This document shows, in pieces, positions 15,705 to 23,748 of a DNA stretch of 64,000 nucleotides; position 1 is the first letter of the stretch, and every line of letters begins with the position of its first letter. The notes below the pieces were generated by a model. That model made no database searches and had not been told where the DNA came from. It was given only the letters and a program-made list of their open reading frames with translations. Position numbers and translations under genes: made by a program. The DNA is from Ignavibacteria bacterium (GTDB lineage Bacteria > Bacteroidota > Ignavibacteria > Ignavibacteriales > Ignavibacteriaceae): contig JAUYAB010000055.1 in the NCBI GenBank assembly GCA_030693705.1, positions 1 to 64,000 of the forward strand. The letters run 5' to 3'.

Positions 15705-17627
15705 CTATTGTAAAATTACCATCTTCTTAGTTTGCACAAAACCTCCTGCCCGAAGTTGATAGAAATAGACTCCGCTGCTAAGTAGTAAATTCTTACTATT
15801 GAATTCAACTTTGAACGTTCCCGGATTTTTTTCCTCATTTACCAGCGTTGTGACTTCATTCCCAAGCACATCAAACACTTTCAAACTGACTTTACCGTTC
15901 ACTGATAACTGATAACCGATTACTGTGTTCGGATTAAATGGATTCGGGTAATTTTGATGAAGTTCAAATTTATTTGGAATTTCATTTTCATTTTTGATCC
16001 CGGTCGGTTTGCTAATTTTATATTCCTGCGAAAGTGTGACCATCTGATTATTATATTTTCCAATGATCTTGAAAGAATAATCTCCTTCTTTATTTGATGT
16101 AATCGCAACCGAGTCACCGTTTATGACAAAACCAATGTTGGGATCCAAACTTCTAAATTCAAAAGCTGAAACATTCTTTAAGTTCCTGGCAAATAAGGAA
16201 AGCGGTAGCTTTGTTGTAAGAGAAGGTTCAAAATTAATTTTCAAAGAATCAACAGGCAGCCAATCAACAGAAGAATAATTAGTAGGAAGATTTGTATCGA
16301 TCCAACTGTATCGTCGAATGATCCATGCCTTTAGATAAAGAACTTCATCTTCGTATGTTTGTCCGACGTAATACTCCGGCCATTGATAAACTCCGAGGAT
16401 AGGCCAGCGGATAAAATTTCTTTCTCTTGCTTGATTAATAGATAGAATCGTTTGATCCATATAACCCGTTATCTCGGCGAGGTTAAATACGGTTTGCTTT
16501 AATTCGTTCCATCTTTTTGCAAGTCTGTTTTTAAATACCGGATCGCTAAAAATCTTTTTAACCCAAAAAGGGGAACTCCATATTCCCTCGTAAGGATTTA
16601 TTTCAGCCTCCCATCCGGAAGACAACCATGCATTAGCGTAATCGGCAAGTCCAAATGAAATATCATAATCCCAGATCGGACCAAAAACTAATTTGCCTCC
16701 TTCGCTATCGCGATCTTTGTACATATATGCGCTAAGCCGGTAAGCGTCCACCGTTTTCACAAATTCGTTTATAAGGTAATAATCTACGAGCGCATTCATA
16801 TCAACATAGTCGTAGTAACCAACAAAAGGATCGGAATATGTCGTCTTCGAAAATGTTGTTTCAAATTGTGTGATATAATTTTTAATATACTCTTGCTGAA
16901 TAGGAAGAATATTCGCGGCTGTTGGATAAACGTGAATGTAACTTATCGGTGAAGCTTGACTTGGCGTTTTCGGATAGACCGACGGAAAAATCGAATTAAA
17001 ATATTGATCCCCCGGATCTATTCGATCTATTTTCATAATATACCCGCCTGTTAGTGCATCTCCGGTTATATCCGTGGCTTCAAGTTTTTTTATGTTTACT
17101 CTGTTTTTATCCCGCTTTACTTTTTCTTGAAGTACATACAGCCCCGCGTATTCGTTGTTGATTACAACTTCACAGAATCTAGTTCTCGAGGCGTATCTTC
17201 CTATATCATTTCCGAGTTTATAAGCGAGTACATTTCGGAGAAAAGTTTTATCTGTGAACGAAGCATTTAAGACCCAATCACTTTCTGACGGCATTCCGAG
17301 TAGAGGTACATTGACCGAATTTCCTAACGAATCTCTTAACTCAATTCCATACTGCTTTTTCGGAAACCCTTGGGAACTGTGCCCTCTTATTTCAATACCG
17401 ATCTTTCCGCTAAAAGCATTAAAAAAATCGGTTACTCTGTTTATGGTTCCCTTGCCATTATCAATTACACCCAAATCTACGGTGATTTTAGAGGCATCCT
17501 TTATCGTCTGTCCACCGGTATTAATAATGAAGATTGGAAGATCAGACGTAGTAAAATTAACTTGTGCTAAGCCAACCGGAATAATTAACAAAAAAACACA
17601 AAGGGCATTGAATAATTTCATCTTCAT
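15705..17627 (-). CDS. secreted CotH kinase family protein, T9SS
   Basis: This encodes 640 residues: a signal peptide (1-21), then a CotH domain (~25-430). Typical motifs are RGHSSQGFPKKQYGIELRD, SDWVLNASFTDKTFLRNVLA, NEYAGLYVLQEKVKRDKNRV and GPIWDYDISFG, the last holding the metal-binding Asp. A beta-rich region and a T9SS tail follow (NYPNPFNPNTVIGYQ, ending KKMVILQ). Known CotH proteins are atypical kinases that phosphorylate spore-coat proteins; the secreted bacterial versions often accompany calcium- or exopolysaccharide-linked proteins. The target here is unknown. It lies 105 bp upstream of the phosphodiesterase gene on the same strand and may be co-transcribed with it. Confidence 0.88.
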   Translation of the reverse strand: MKMKLFNALCVFLLIIPVGLAQVNFTTSDLPIFIINTGGQTIKDASKITVDLGVIDNGKGTINRVTDFFNAFSGKIGIEIRGHSSQGFPKKQYGIELRDSLGNSVNVPLLGMPSESDWVLNASFTDKTFLRNVLAYKLGNDIGRYASRTRFCEVVINNEYAGLYVLQEKVKRDKNRVNIKKLEATDITGDALTGGYIMKIDRIDPGDQYFNSIFPSVYPKTPSQASPISYIHVYPTAANILPIQQEYIKNYITQFETTFSKTTYSDPFVGYYDYVDMNALVDYYLINEFVKTVDAYRLSAYMYKDRDSEGGKLVFGPIWDYDISFGLADYANAWLSSGWEAEINPYEGIWSSPFWVKKIFSDPVFKNRLAKRWNELKQTVFNLAEITGYMDQTILSINQARERNFIRWPILGVYQWPEYYVGQTYEDEVLYLKAWIIRRYSWIDTNLPTNYSSVDWLPVDSLKINFEPSLTTKLPLSLFARNLKNVSAFEFRSLDPNIGFVINGDSVAITSNKEGDYSFKIIGKYNNQMVTLSQEYKISKPTGIKNENEIPNKFELHQNYPNPFNPNTVIGYQLSVNGKVSLKVFDVLGNEVTTLVNEEKNPGTFKVEFNSKNLLLSSGVYFYQLRAGGFVQTKKMVILQ

Positions 17628-17814
17628 AAAAGTAAATAAGGTTTCTTAAAAATTCTGTTTCTAATAACGAATAAATTCTCCTGCTTTAACATAAGGAGTA
17701 GTAATACTTAATTGCAACACCATTCAATAATTTATTCCGTATCCTTACCTTGGGTTGCAAAGATAAAATTGGACGAAAAATGTTGGCACTTCCTATTTTA
17801 ATGACTCCCGCCTC

Positions 17815-20622
17815 TCAATTTACTTTCTCATGTATTGTAAATGTAAACGTTGATCCTTTTCCTTCTTCGCTTTCCACCCAAATTGTTCCTCCATGTTTTT
17901 CAACAAATTCTTTGCATAGCAACAGCCCCAAACCGGTGGTTGGTTCACCATCCGTCCCTTCTCTTCCAACTTTTTCATCAATTTTGAAAAGTTTTTTTAT
18001 CGTTTTGTCAGTCATTCCGATTCCTGTATCCGAGACCGATACTTCTAACAGTTTATCACTTATCGATTTTGCACGGATGATAACTTTGCCCCCACTCTTT
18101 GAGAACTTGATTGCGTTTGAAAGTAAATTCCCTATCGTACTGTTTATCATCATTTCATCAACAAATACTTTTTGCGTATCCGGAACTTCGTTGTTCATAC
18201 TTATTCGCTTTTGCATAATTCTTTGCTCAAGGGTTTTAATATTTTGATCAATCAACTTTTTAAGAGAAAAAACTTCCGGTATAAAATCCATTTTACCATT
18301 TTGTACCCGCGACCAGTCTAAAAGATTTTGTAAAAGCTTATAAAGGTTTTGTGCGGATTGATTCAATTTTTTCGTGTGTTGCGATACCTCTTCTGATGAG
18401 AATTCGTTAATGTTTTCGGATATCAATTTCGTCATTCCTAAAAATCCCTGGAATGGACTTTTTAAATCATGCGCTATGATCGAAAAAAATTTATCCTTTG
18501 TGGAGTTGAGTTCCACAAGCTGCTTGTTCTGCTGCTGAATCATTAATTCCGATTTTTTCCGTTCAGTGATATCCTCTACGATTGCAATATGCAAATATTC
18601 TTCAGGTGTTTCTCCCGGTTTCCATAAAGGAGATATCGTAAGATTGCCCCAAATTATTTCTCCATTTTTGTGTACATAACGCTTTTCCAAAGAAAATTCT
18701 CTATGATTTCCTTCTATAAGTTGATAGTTACGATCCAGATTTGTTTTTATATCTTGAAAATGAGTTATATCCATAAGTTTTTTTTGCAGCATCTCTTGCT
18801 TAGTATAACCAATCAAATCGCAGTACTTTTGATTAATACGGATATATTGTCCTGTTCTTGTATTTAACAAGGCAACACCAACCGCAGCCTGTTCAAATAT
18901 TGCGCGAAATCTGTCTTCACTTTCTTTCAGTTCTTCTTCTGCTCTCTTCCGCTCAATGGCTATCGCTATTTGACTACCAACTGAACTGAGAAATTTTACA
19001 TCTCGTTCAGAATAAACACTATCTTTTTCATAGTGTTGAAGTACCAAAACCCCAATTGTTTTTGAAGGCGTCTGTAAAGGGATTCCCACCCATGAAGGTG
19101 AATTTGTACCCACTAACTCCACTTCATCTTGCTCTACAAGTTTGTCAAATGATTCTTGCGTAAGTAATAAGGGTTTACCGGACTTAAATGTGTAAGCGGT
19201 GCAACTTCTATGCAAGGCAAACGGTTCGGGAGTTGAATCCAACTTGTCTACAAAGTATGGGAAACTAAAAAGTTCTGTTTTCTCATCATAGAGGGCTACG
19301 AAACAATTTTCCGCATAAACCACTTTGCCAAGAGATTGATGGATCAACTTCAGTAACGCATTTAAATTTGCGGTAGTTGTAATACCATCTGTAATTTCAT
19401 ATAATACTTGGCGTTCTAACTCGGCTTGTGTCTGTTTCGTGACATCACTAACAATAGATAAACACGTATCTTCTCCCTTTAAAACAATTCGTGCCTCAAA
19501 ATATTTTATTTCACCGTTCAGCTTAATCGAAAATTTGTAGTTTTGCATCTCACCGGTGATAAATATTTTATTTATGCATTCGCATAACTCTTCAGCAATT
19601 TTTTTTGGTAGTACATCCGTAACTTTTTTACCAATGTATTCTCTTGGATTGAAATAAAAGTTATCATTCTCATTGGAATAACATTCTAAAAAGAGATATT
19701 CTTTATTAAGTACAAAAATTAAATCTGGTAGTGCGTTTATTAGAGAATTAACCTCTTCCTGGCTTTCTTTTATTCGATCGTATGCTTTTTGTAGTTCGTT
19801 TTCACTCTCAATTCTCTTTTCCGAAAAAACAATGATAATTCGAGCAACAATAATTCCAGACCAGCATATTACTATGAACGCCAGCAGTAAAAGCTCGTGA
19901 TATGAATGATCCGCTCTTTTCAGCAGAGCGTAATCTAATGAAAGAAGAATAAACCCGATGATAATCGCTGCCAATAAAGAAATAAAAAATATTTTATGAT
20001 TGAACTTCATCTTCAGGGTACTTGGTAACCCCATAAATTTACGAATCAAGGGCAGACGAAGCAGCATTTCTGCCAGGAGTGCAATTAAAACATAATTGAT
20101 GCTATCTTTTATCGCAAAACTTGTTAACAAATGAGAGTCTAATGATTTTATTGCATCTGCCCGCCAAAATGGAGGATTGAAAGATAATAGTGGAATAAAT
20201 AAAGAATGAAATACAACCCACATCAAGATAATATTTACCAAAAGTATTTGGAAAAGTTTTAGTAGAACAACTCCGTATTTATCGTCAGGTTTTGAATAAC
20301 TAATAAACCCAAGAGAGGTATAAAATCCCAACACAATTAAAAATGTCATTACATTCGGATACCCATTATTTGGCCAAAGTAAAAATGGGTAAAAAGCGCT
20401 TCCCGAAATACCGGCAAGAAACCCATAACGCCATCCATAAGCCATCGCAATAAGTATAGGAAAGGTGATCGACCACGGCATACTGATTAGTACACCATCA
20501 ATATTTACACAAAAACTATAAGGAGAGAATACCAACCCAATTATACCAAACGAAACAGCCGTTAACCATTTTCTTTTGGGGGCTAATGCAGTAACTGAAC
20601 CATCATCATAATATTTATTCAT
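17815..20622 (-). CDS. membrane sensor histidine kinase with PAS-GAF-PAS domains
   Basis: This encodes 935 residues. About eight transmembrane helices (~18-265) form a MASE-like sensor. Then come PAS 1 (~290-395, INALPDLIFVLNKEY), GAF (~400-550), PAS 2 with PAC (~565-685), HisKA (~695-765) with the phospho-accepting His in FSIIAHDLKSPF, and HATPase_c (~805-930) with N, G1 (DTGIGM), and G2 (GLGLLLC) boxes. It is complete and should be active. No response regulator lies nearby, so its partner is elsewhere. GAF and PAS domains suggest sensing of a small ligand or redox state. It is a single gene, with the minus-strand tRNA(CAU) upstream of it. Confidence 0.92.
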   Translation of the reverse strand: MNKYYDDGSVTALAPKRKWLTAVSFGIIGLVFSPYSFCVNIDGVLISMPWSITFPILIAMAYGWRYGFLAGISGSAFYPFLLWPNNGYPNVMTFLIVLGFYTSLGFISYSKPDDKYGVVLLKLFQILLVNIILMWVVFHSLFIPLLSFNPPFWRADAIKSLDSHLLTSFAIKDSINYVLIALLAEMLLRLPLIRKFMGLPSTLKMKFNHKIFFISLLAAIIIGFILLSLDYALLKRADHSYHELLLLAFIVICWSGIIVARIIIVFSEKRIESENELQKAYDRIKESQEEVNSLINALPDLIFVLNKEYLFLECYSNENDNFYFNPREYIGKKVTDVLPKKIAEELCECINKIFITGEMQNYKFSIKLNGEIKYFEARIVLKGEDTCLSIVSDVTKQTQAELERQVLYEITDGITTTANLNALLKLIHQSLGKVVYAENCFVALYDEKTELFSFPYFVDKLDSTPEPFALHRSCTAYTFKSGKPLLLTQESFDKLVEQDEVELVGTNSPSWVGIPLQTPSKTIGVLVLQHYEKDSVYSERDVKFLSSVGSQIAIAIERKRAEEELKESEDRFRAIFEQAAVGVALLNTRTGQYIRINQKYCDLIGYTKQEMLQKKLMDITHFQDIKTNLDRNYQLIEGNHREFSLEKRYVHKNGEIIWGNLTISPLWKPGETPEEYLHIAIVEDITERKKSELMIQQQNKQLVELNSTKDKFFSIIAHDLKSPFQGFLGMTKLISENINEFSSEEVSQHTKKLNQSAQNLYKLLQNLLDWSRVQNGKMDFIPEVFSLKKLIDQNIKTLEQRIMQKRISMNNEVPDTQKVFVDEMMINSTIGNLLSNAIKFSKSGGKVIIRAKSISDKLLEVSVSDTGIGMTDKTIKKLFKIDEKVGREGTDGEPTTGLGLLLCKEFVEKHGGTIWVESEEGKGSTFTFTIHEKVN

Positions 20623-20785
20623 TGTAAAATCTCAACTGAATCCGGATTTTTTTATTTGGTAATCAAAGTCCCCTCTTTTTTCCAAATACTTTTTTTTTGA
20701 TAGTTAGAAAATATACTGAAAATTTGTATTATATTTTTTTGGATGGTATTTTTTTTCTGGTTCGGAAATATTTCTTTAAAACGAA

Positions 20786-20818
20786 AAAGCCTTATAATTT
20801 ATTATTTTATAAGGCTTT
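20786..20818 (-). terminator. terminator after tRNA(CAU)
   Basis: The arms AAAGCCTTATAA (20786-20797) and TTATAAGGCTTT (20807-20818) pair. On the minus strand the hairpin ends in a short T-run (CTTTTTCGTTTT). It lies eight bases after the tRNA 3' end. Confidence 0.75.
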
Positions 20819-20825
20819 AATGAAG

Positions 20826-20899
20826 TGGGCTCAGAAGGACTTGAACCTCCGACCCGCTGATTATGAGTCAGCTGCTCTAACCAACTGAGCTATGAGCCC
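20826..20899 (-). tRNA. tRNA with CAU anticodon (Met elongator or Ile2)
   Basis: This 74-nt cloverleaf has acceptor arms GGGCTCA/TGAGCCC, anticodon stem GCTGA/TCAGC with loop CTCATAA, and T-loop GGTTCAAGTCC. G1-C72 pairing rules out the initiator type. Elongator Met and lysidine-modified Ile cannot be separated by eye. CCA is not encoded. Confidence 0.95.
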
Positions 20900-21136
20900 A
20901 TCTATTCAGTAGAAATTCAGTGTCCAAAATTACTCTTTTTCTTCCGTTTTAACAAAATCTTTCAAAAATTTCTTTCTTCTTTTCTCGATATTCGGAAACA
21001 GATTATCAAAGTTAAAAATTGATGACCGTCCACTAAAAAAATCCTTCCAAATCAACAAAATATTAAGTTGAAATTGATAAAATGATTGGAATAATTATTG
21101 ATTGATAACTGCCAATAATTAGTTTTGTTAAAATTA

Positions 21137-21158
21137 GGACAACAAAAAAATTTTGTCC
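21137..21158. promoter_or_regulatory. possible operator of the cytochrome operon
   Basis: GGACAACAAAAAAATTTTGTCC is an imperfect palindrome (arms GGACAA and TTGTCC) 62 bases before the first start codon of the operon. The operon ends with a MarR gene, and MarR dimers bind palindromes of about this size. The link is an inference. Confidence 0.35.
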
Positions 21159-21220
21159 CGGTTCCAGCGAATAAATAAAAATATTTGTTTATTTTACGAC
21201 AACACAAAATAGGATTCTGT

Positions 21221-22501
21221 ATGAAAAAATGTCTTTACATTTTCCTTTTAATTCTGCTAACTCCGGCATTTTCTCCGGCACAAAACATAAACGGCAGAAT
21301 TACCTCAATGTTTTATAGTTTCCAGCGGTATGATAGTCCCGGAAGCTCTGCAAAGTACATGAGGAACTATGAAATGGTTTCTCTCAACGTAAATAAAAAC
21401 AATTATTCCCTACGAACTCTTTTTAATTTTGAAACAGATTTCTTTGGTGAACAGACTTATGATCCGAGAATCCGTTTTTATAACATTTATGTTGAAGGAA
21501 GAGATCTTTTTAATGTTGCGACTATTAAACTCGGGAGACAGCCGATTTTCAATTCTATTTCCGGTGGAGTATTTGACGGCGCTACTGTAAAAGTAAATTA
21601 TTGGGATGTGCAGTTTACCGGATATTATGGTGCAAACGTACCTGCTTATCAGAAACTTGAATTGATCAACGACTGGTCAAACAACGATATCTATGGCGCA
21701 AAAGTTACTACTTCCAAATTGACGAATTTCTTTTTTGGTTTAAGTTATCTCCATAAAAATTACAAGCCAATTGACTACAGCGCCAGACGGCAGTATGATA
21801 CAATAACTTACCCGGCAATGTTTATTAAACACGATGCGAGCAAATTTGATTTTGTTTCTGCTGAAGCGAGTTTTGATAACCAAAAAGGATTATCTGTTGA
21901 CACCCGTTATAATTTTGATTTGAATTATGTAAAAACTTCTTTGTTTGAATTACAGGGAAGATATGAAGCGATCAAAAACCTTGGACTACTTTTCTATTAT
22001 AACTACCGCGAACCTTTGATTAAATACAATACTGTTCTGTCTGTTTTCGATGGACAAAACTCGCAGGAAATTGAAGTTGGAGCGGATTACAAATTATGTC
22101 CAACTCTAACAATTCTTGCCAAATTTGGTGATGTTATCTATAATGACAAGTCATCCCAACGTATATCTGTTGGATGTAATACCAATTATGGTTCCGTTTT
22201 TTATCGGAAAAATTTAGGATATGCCGGTGAATTAGATGCAATTTCTGCTTCAACAGGTTATTCTTTCATGGAAGGATTATTGACACCTTCATTAGGAGTA
22301 GCTTATACACACTATAAATTAACGCAGGAAGATAAGACGCAAAACCTCGCTTCGTTATTAGCCAACCTAAATGTCCGGCCATGGAGAACACTTTCTTGCG
22401 ATATCCAGGGACAATTTATGAATAATCCCTTATACAAACATGATCTGAGATTGATGTTCAAAATTAACTATTGGTTTAACACTAATTTAAACGTGATGTA
22501 A
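21221..22501 (+). CDS. outer-membrane beta-barrel protein of the cytochrome operon
   Basis: This encodes 426 residues from ATG 21221, with AGGA in front; the frame is open 12 codons further upstream, but this start gives the signal peptide MKKCLYIFLLILLTPAFSPA. The rest is alternating, aromatic-rich beta-strand sequence (YFGLSY-, LFYYNYREP-type strands) ending in KINYWFNTNLNVM, typical of a porin. No heme motif is present. Together with the three cytochrome genes behind it, it is best explained as the porin of a porin-cytochrome conduit, playing the role of MtrB or PioB without clear sequence similarity. The next gene starts one base after its stop. Confidence 0.75.
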   Translation: MKKCLYIFLLILLTPAFSPAQNINGRITSMFYSFQRYDSPGSSAKYMRNYEMVSLNVNKNNYSLRTLFNFETDFFGEQTYDPRIRFYNIYVEGRDLFNVATIKLGRQPIFNSISGGVFDGATVKVNYWDVQFTGYYGANVPAYQKLELINDWSNNDIYGAKVTTSKLTNFFFGLSYLHKNYKPIDYSARRQYDTITYPAMFIKHDASKFDFVSAEASFDNQKGLSVDTRYNFDLNYVKTSLFELQGRYEAIKNLGLLFYYNYREPLIKYNTVLSVFDGQNSQEIEVGADYKLCPTLTILAKFGDVIYNDKSSQRISVGCNTNYGSVFYRKNLGYAGELDAISASTGYSFMEGLLTPSLGVAYTHYKLTQEDKTQNLASLLANLNVRPWRTLSCDIQGQFMNNPLYKHDLRLMFKINYWFNTNLNVM

Positions 22502-22502
22502 T

Positions 22503-23720
22503 ATGAAAATAAAACATTTCTATACCATACTTTTTGTCGCGGTGATTGCCTTCTTAGGCTTTACTGCATTTACAGTCCAACATACTTTAAGAACTAATGA
22601 AGTTGAAAATAATAAATCACGGATCAAGTTTTCTCATAAAATTCACGCTGAAATTACCGATTGCAAAGGCTGCCATACAAAAGCAGGCGACGCAAAAACG
22701 ATGAAGGACCAACTTCTCCCTAAGATGGAAGATTGCGCTACCTGTCATGATGTCGAAAATACAGACGAATGTAATAAATGTCATTACGAATCTGTACAAG
22801 AACCGCTCATTCAAAAAAAATCTTCAATCATATTCAGCCATAGTTTTCATATCGGAAATAAAGTTGAATGCACTTACTGCCACAAAGGAATGGATAATGT
22901 CGATTACGCTTTTGAATCTGTAGGCAGCGTTCCGTCAATGGAAACATGCTCAACATGTCACGGAGAAAAGAAAACCGCCTCGTTAGCATGTGAAGCTTGC
23001 CATATCTCAACAGCAAATCTTTTACCAAAATCGCACAATGTTGTTGATTTTAAAAAGAGCCATAAATTTCTTGCTGAAAGACCAAATGCTAATTGCGTGA
23101 TGTGCCACGACAATAACTCATGCGAAGAATGCCATACCGGTACTACGATGATAACGGAAACAGGAACCTGGACGAACTTTTACGCTCCTTACAAACCCCA
23201 CACTTTCGTAGATGGAACAAAGCAACAACAAATATCAAGAGTCCATGATCTCAATTTTCAATTCACACACGGAATCGAAGCAAAAGGGAAAGAAAGCAAT
23301 TGCCAATCCTGTCATCAGGTTGAAACATTCTGCGTTAGTTGTCATGAAAATAAAACGGGTGATCTCTACTACACAGGGATAAAGCCAAAAGATCACACTC
23401 CTGACTTTGCTAATTTTTCCTTTGGAGTTGGATCAGGAGGCGGTGAACATTCGGTATTAGCTCGAAGAGATATAGAACGATGCGCTTCGTGTCATGAAAC
23501 AAGCGGTGCAGACCCTGTTTGCATACAATGCCATCTTGATATTCACCCCGGAAAAGGAAATGACAACAAAACTCATGCAACCGGTTTCATGAAAAACGAC
23601 CAGGGAGATTGGCATGACTCGGAAGGTTCTGTTTGTTATACATGTCATGTTGGCGCGTCTCCGAATGGAATCGCAGGAGTTGGATTCTGCGGTTATTGTC
23701 ATGGAAGTCAAGCGAACTAA
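22503..23720 (+). CDS. 14-heme c-type cytochrome
   Basis: This encodes 405 residues. An N-terminal hydrophobic stretch (~6-26) acts as a signal or membrane anchor. Fourteen CXXCH motifs follow, from CKGCH and CATCH near residues 52-78 to CYTCH and CGYCH at the end. Histidines such as FSHKIH and FSHSFH are likely distal ligands. Clusters of motifs are separated by two longer loops (around TGTWTNFYAPYKPH and FSFGVGSGGGEHS). It should be periplasmic or embedded in the barrel, carrying electrons across the outer membrane. Translation is probably coupled to the barrel gene (one-base gap). The heme count is exact by motif; the electron partners are inferred. Confidence 0.9.
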   Translation: MKIKHFYTILFVAVIAFLGFTAFTVQHTLRTNEVENNKSRIKFSHKIHAEITDCKGCHTKAGDAKTMKDQLLPKMEDCATCHDVENTDECNKCHYESVQEPLIQKKSSIIFSHSFHIGNKVECTYCHKGMDNVDYAFESVGSVPSMETCSTCHGEKKTASLACEACHISTANLLPKSHNVVDFKKSHKFLAERPNANCVMCHDNNSCEECHTGTTMITETGTWTNFYAPYKPHTFVDGTKQQQISRVHDLNFQFTHGIEAKGKESNCQSCHQVETFCVSCHENKTGDLYYTGIKPKDHTPDFANFSFGVGSGGGEHSVLARRDIERCASCHETSGADPVCIQCHLDIHPGKGNDNKTHATGFMKNDQGDWHDSEGSVCYTCHVGASPNGIAGVGFCGYCHGSQAN

Positions 23721-23748
23721 GTTGATTAATAAAATTTTGGAAAAGATT

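Noticed and set aside
20826-20899. Initiator tRNA-Met
   Set aside because: Position 1-72 is a G-C pair; bacterial initiators have a mismatch there.
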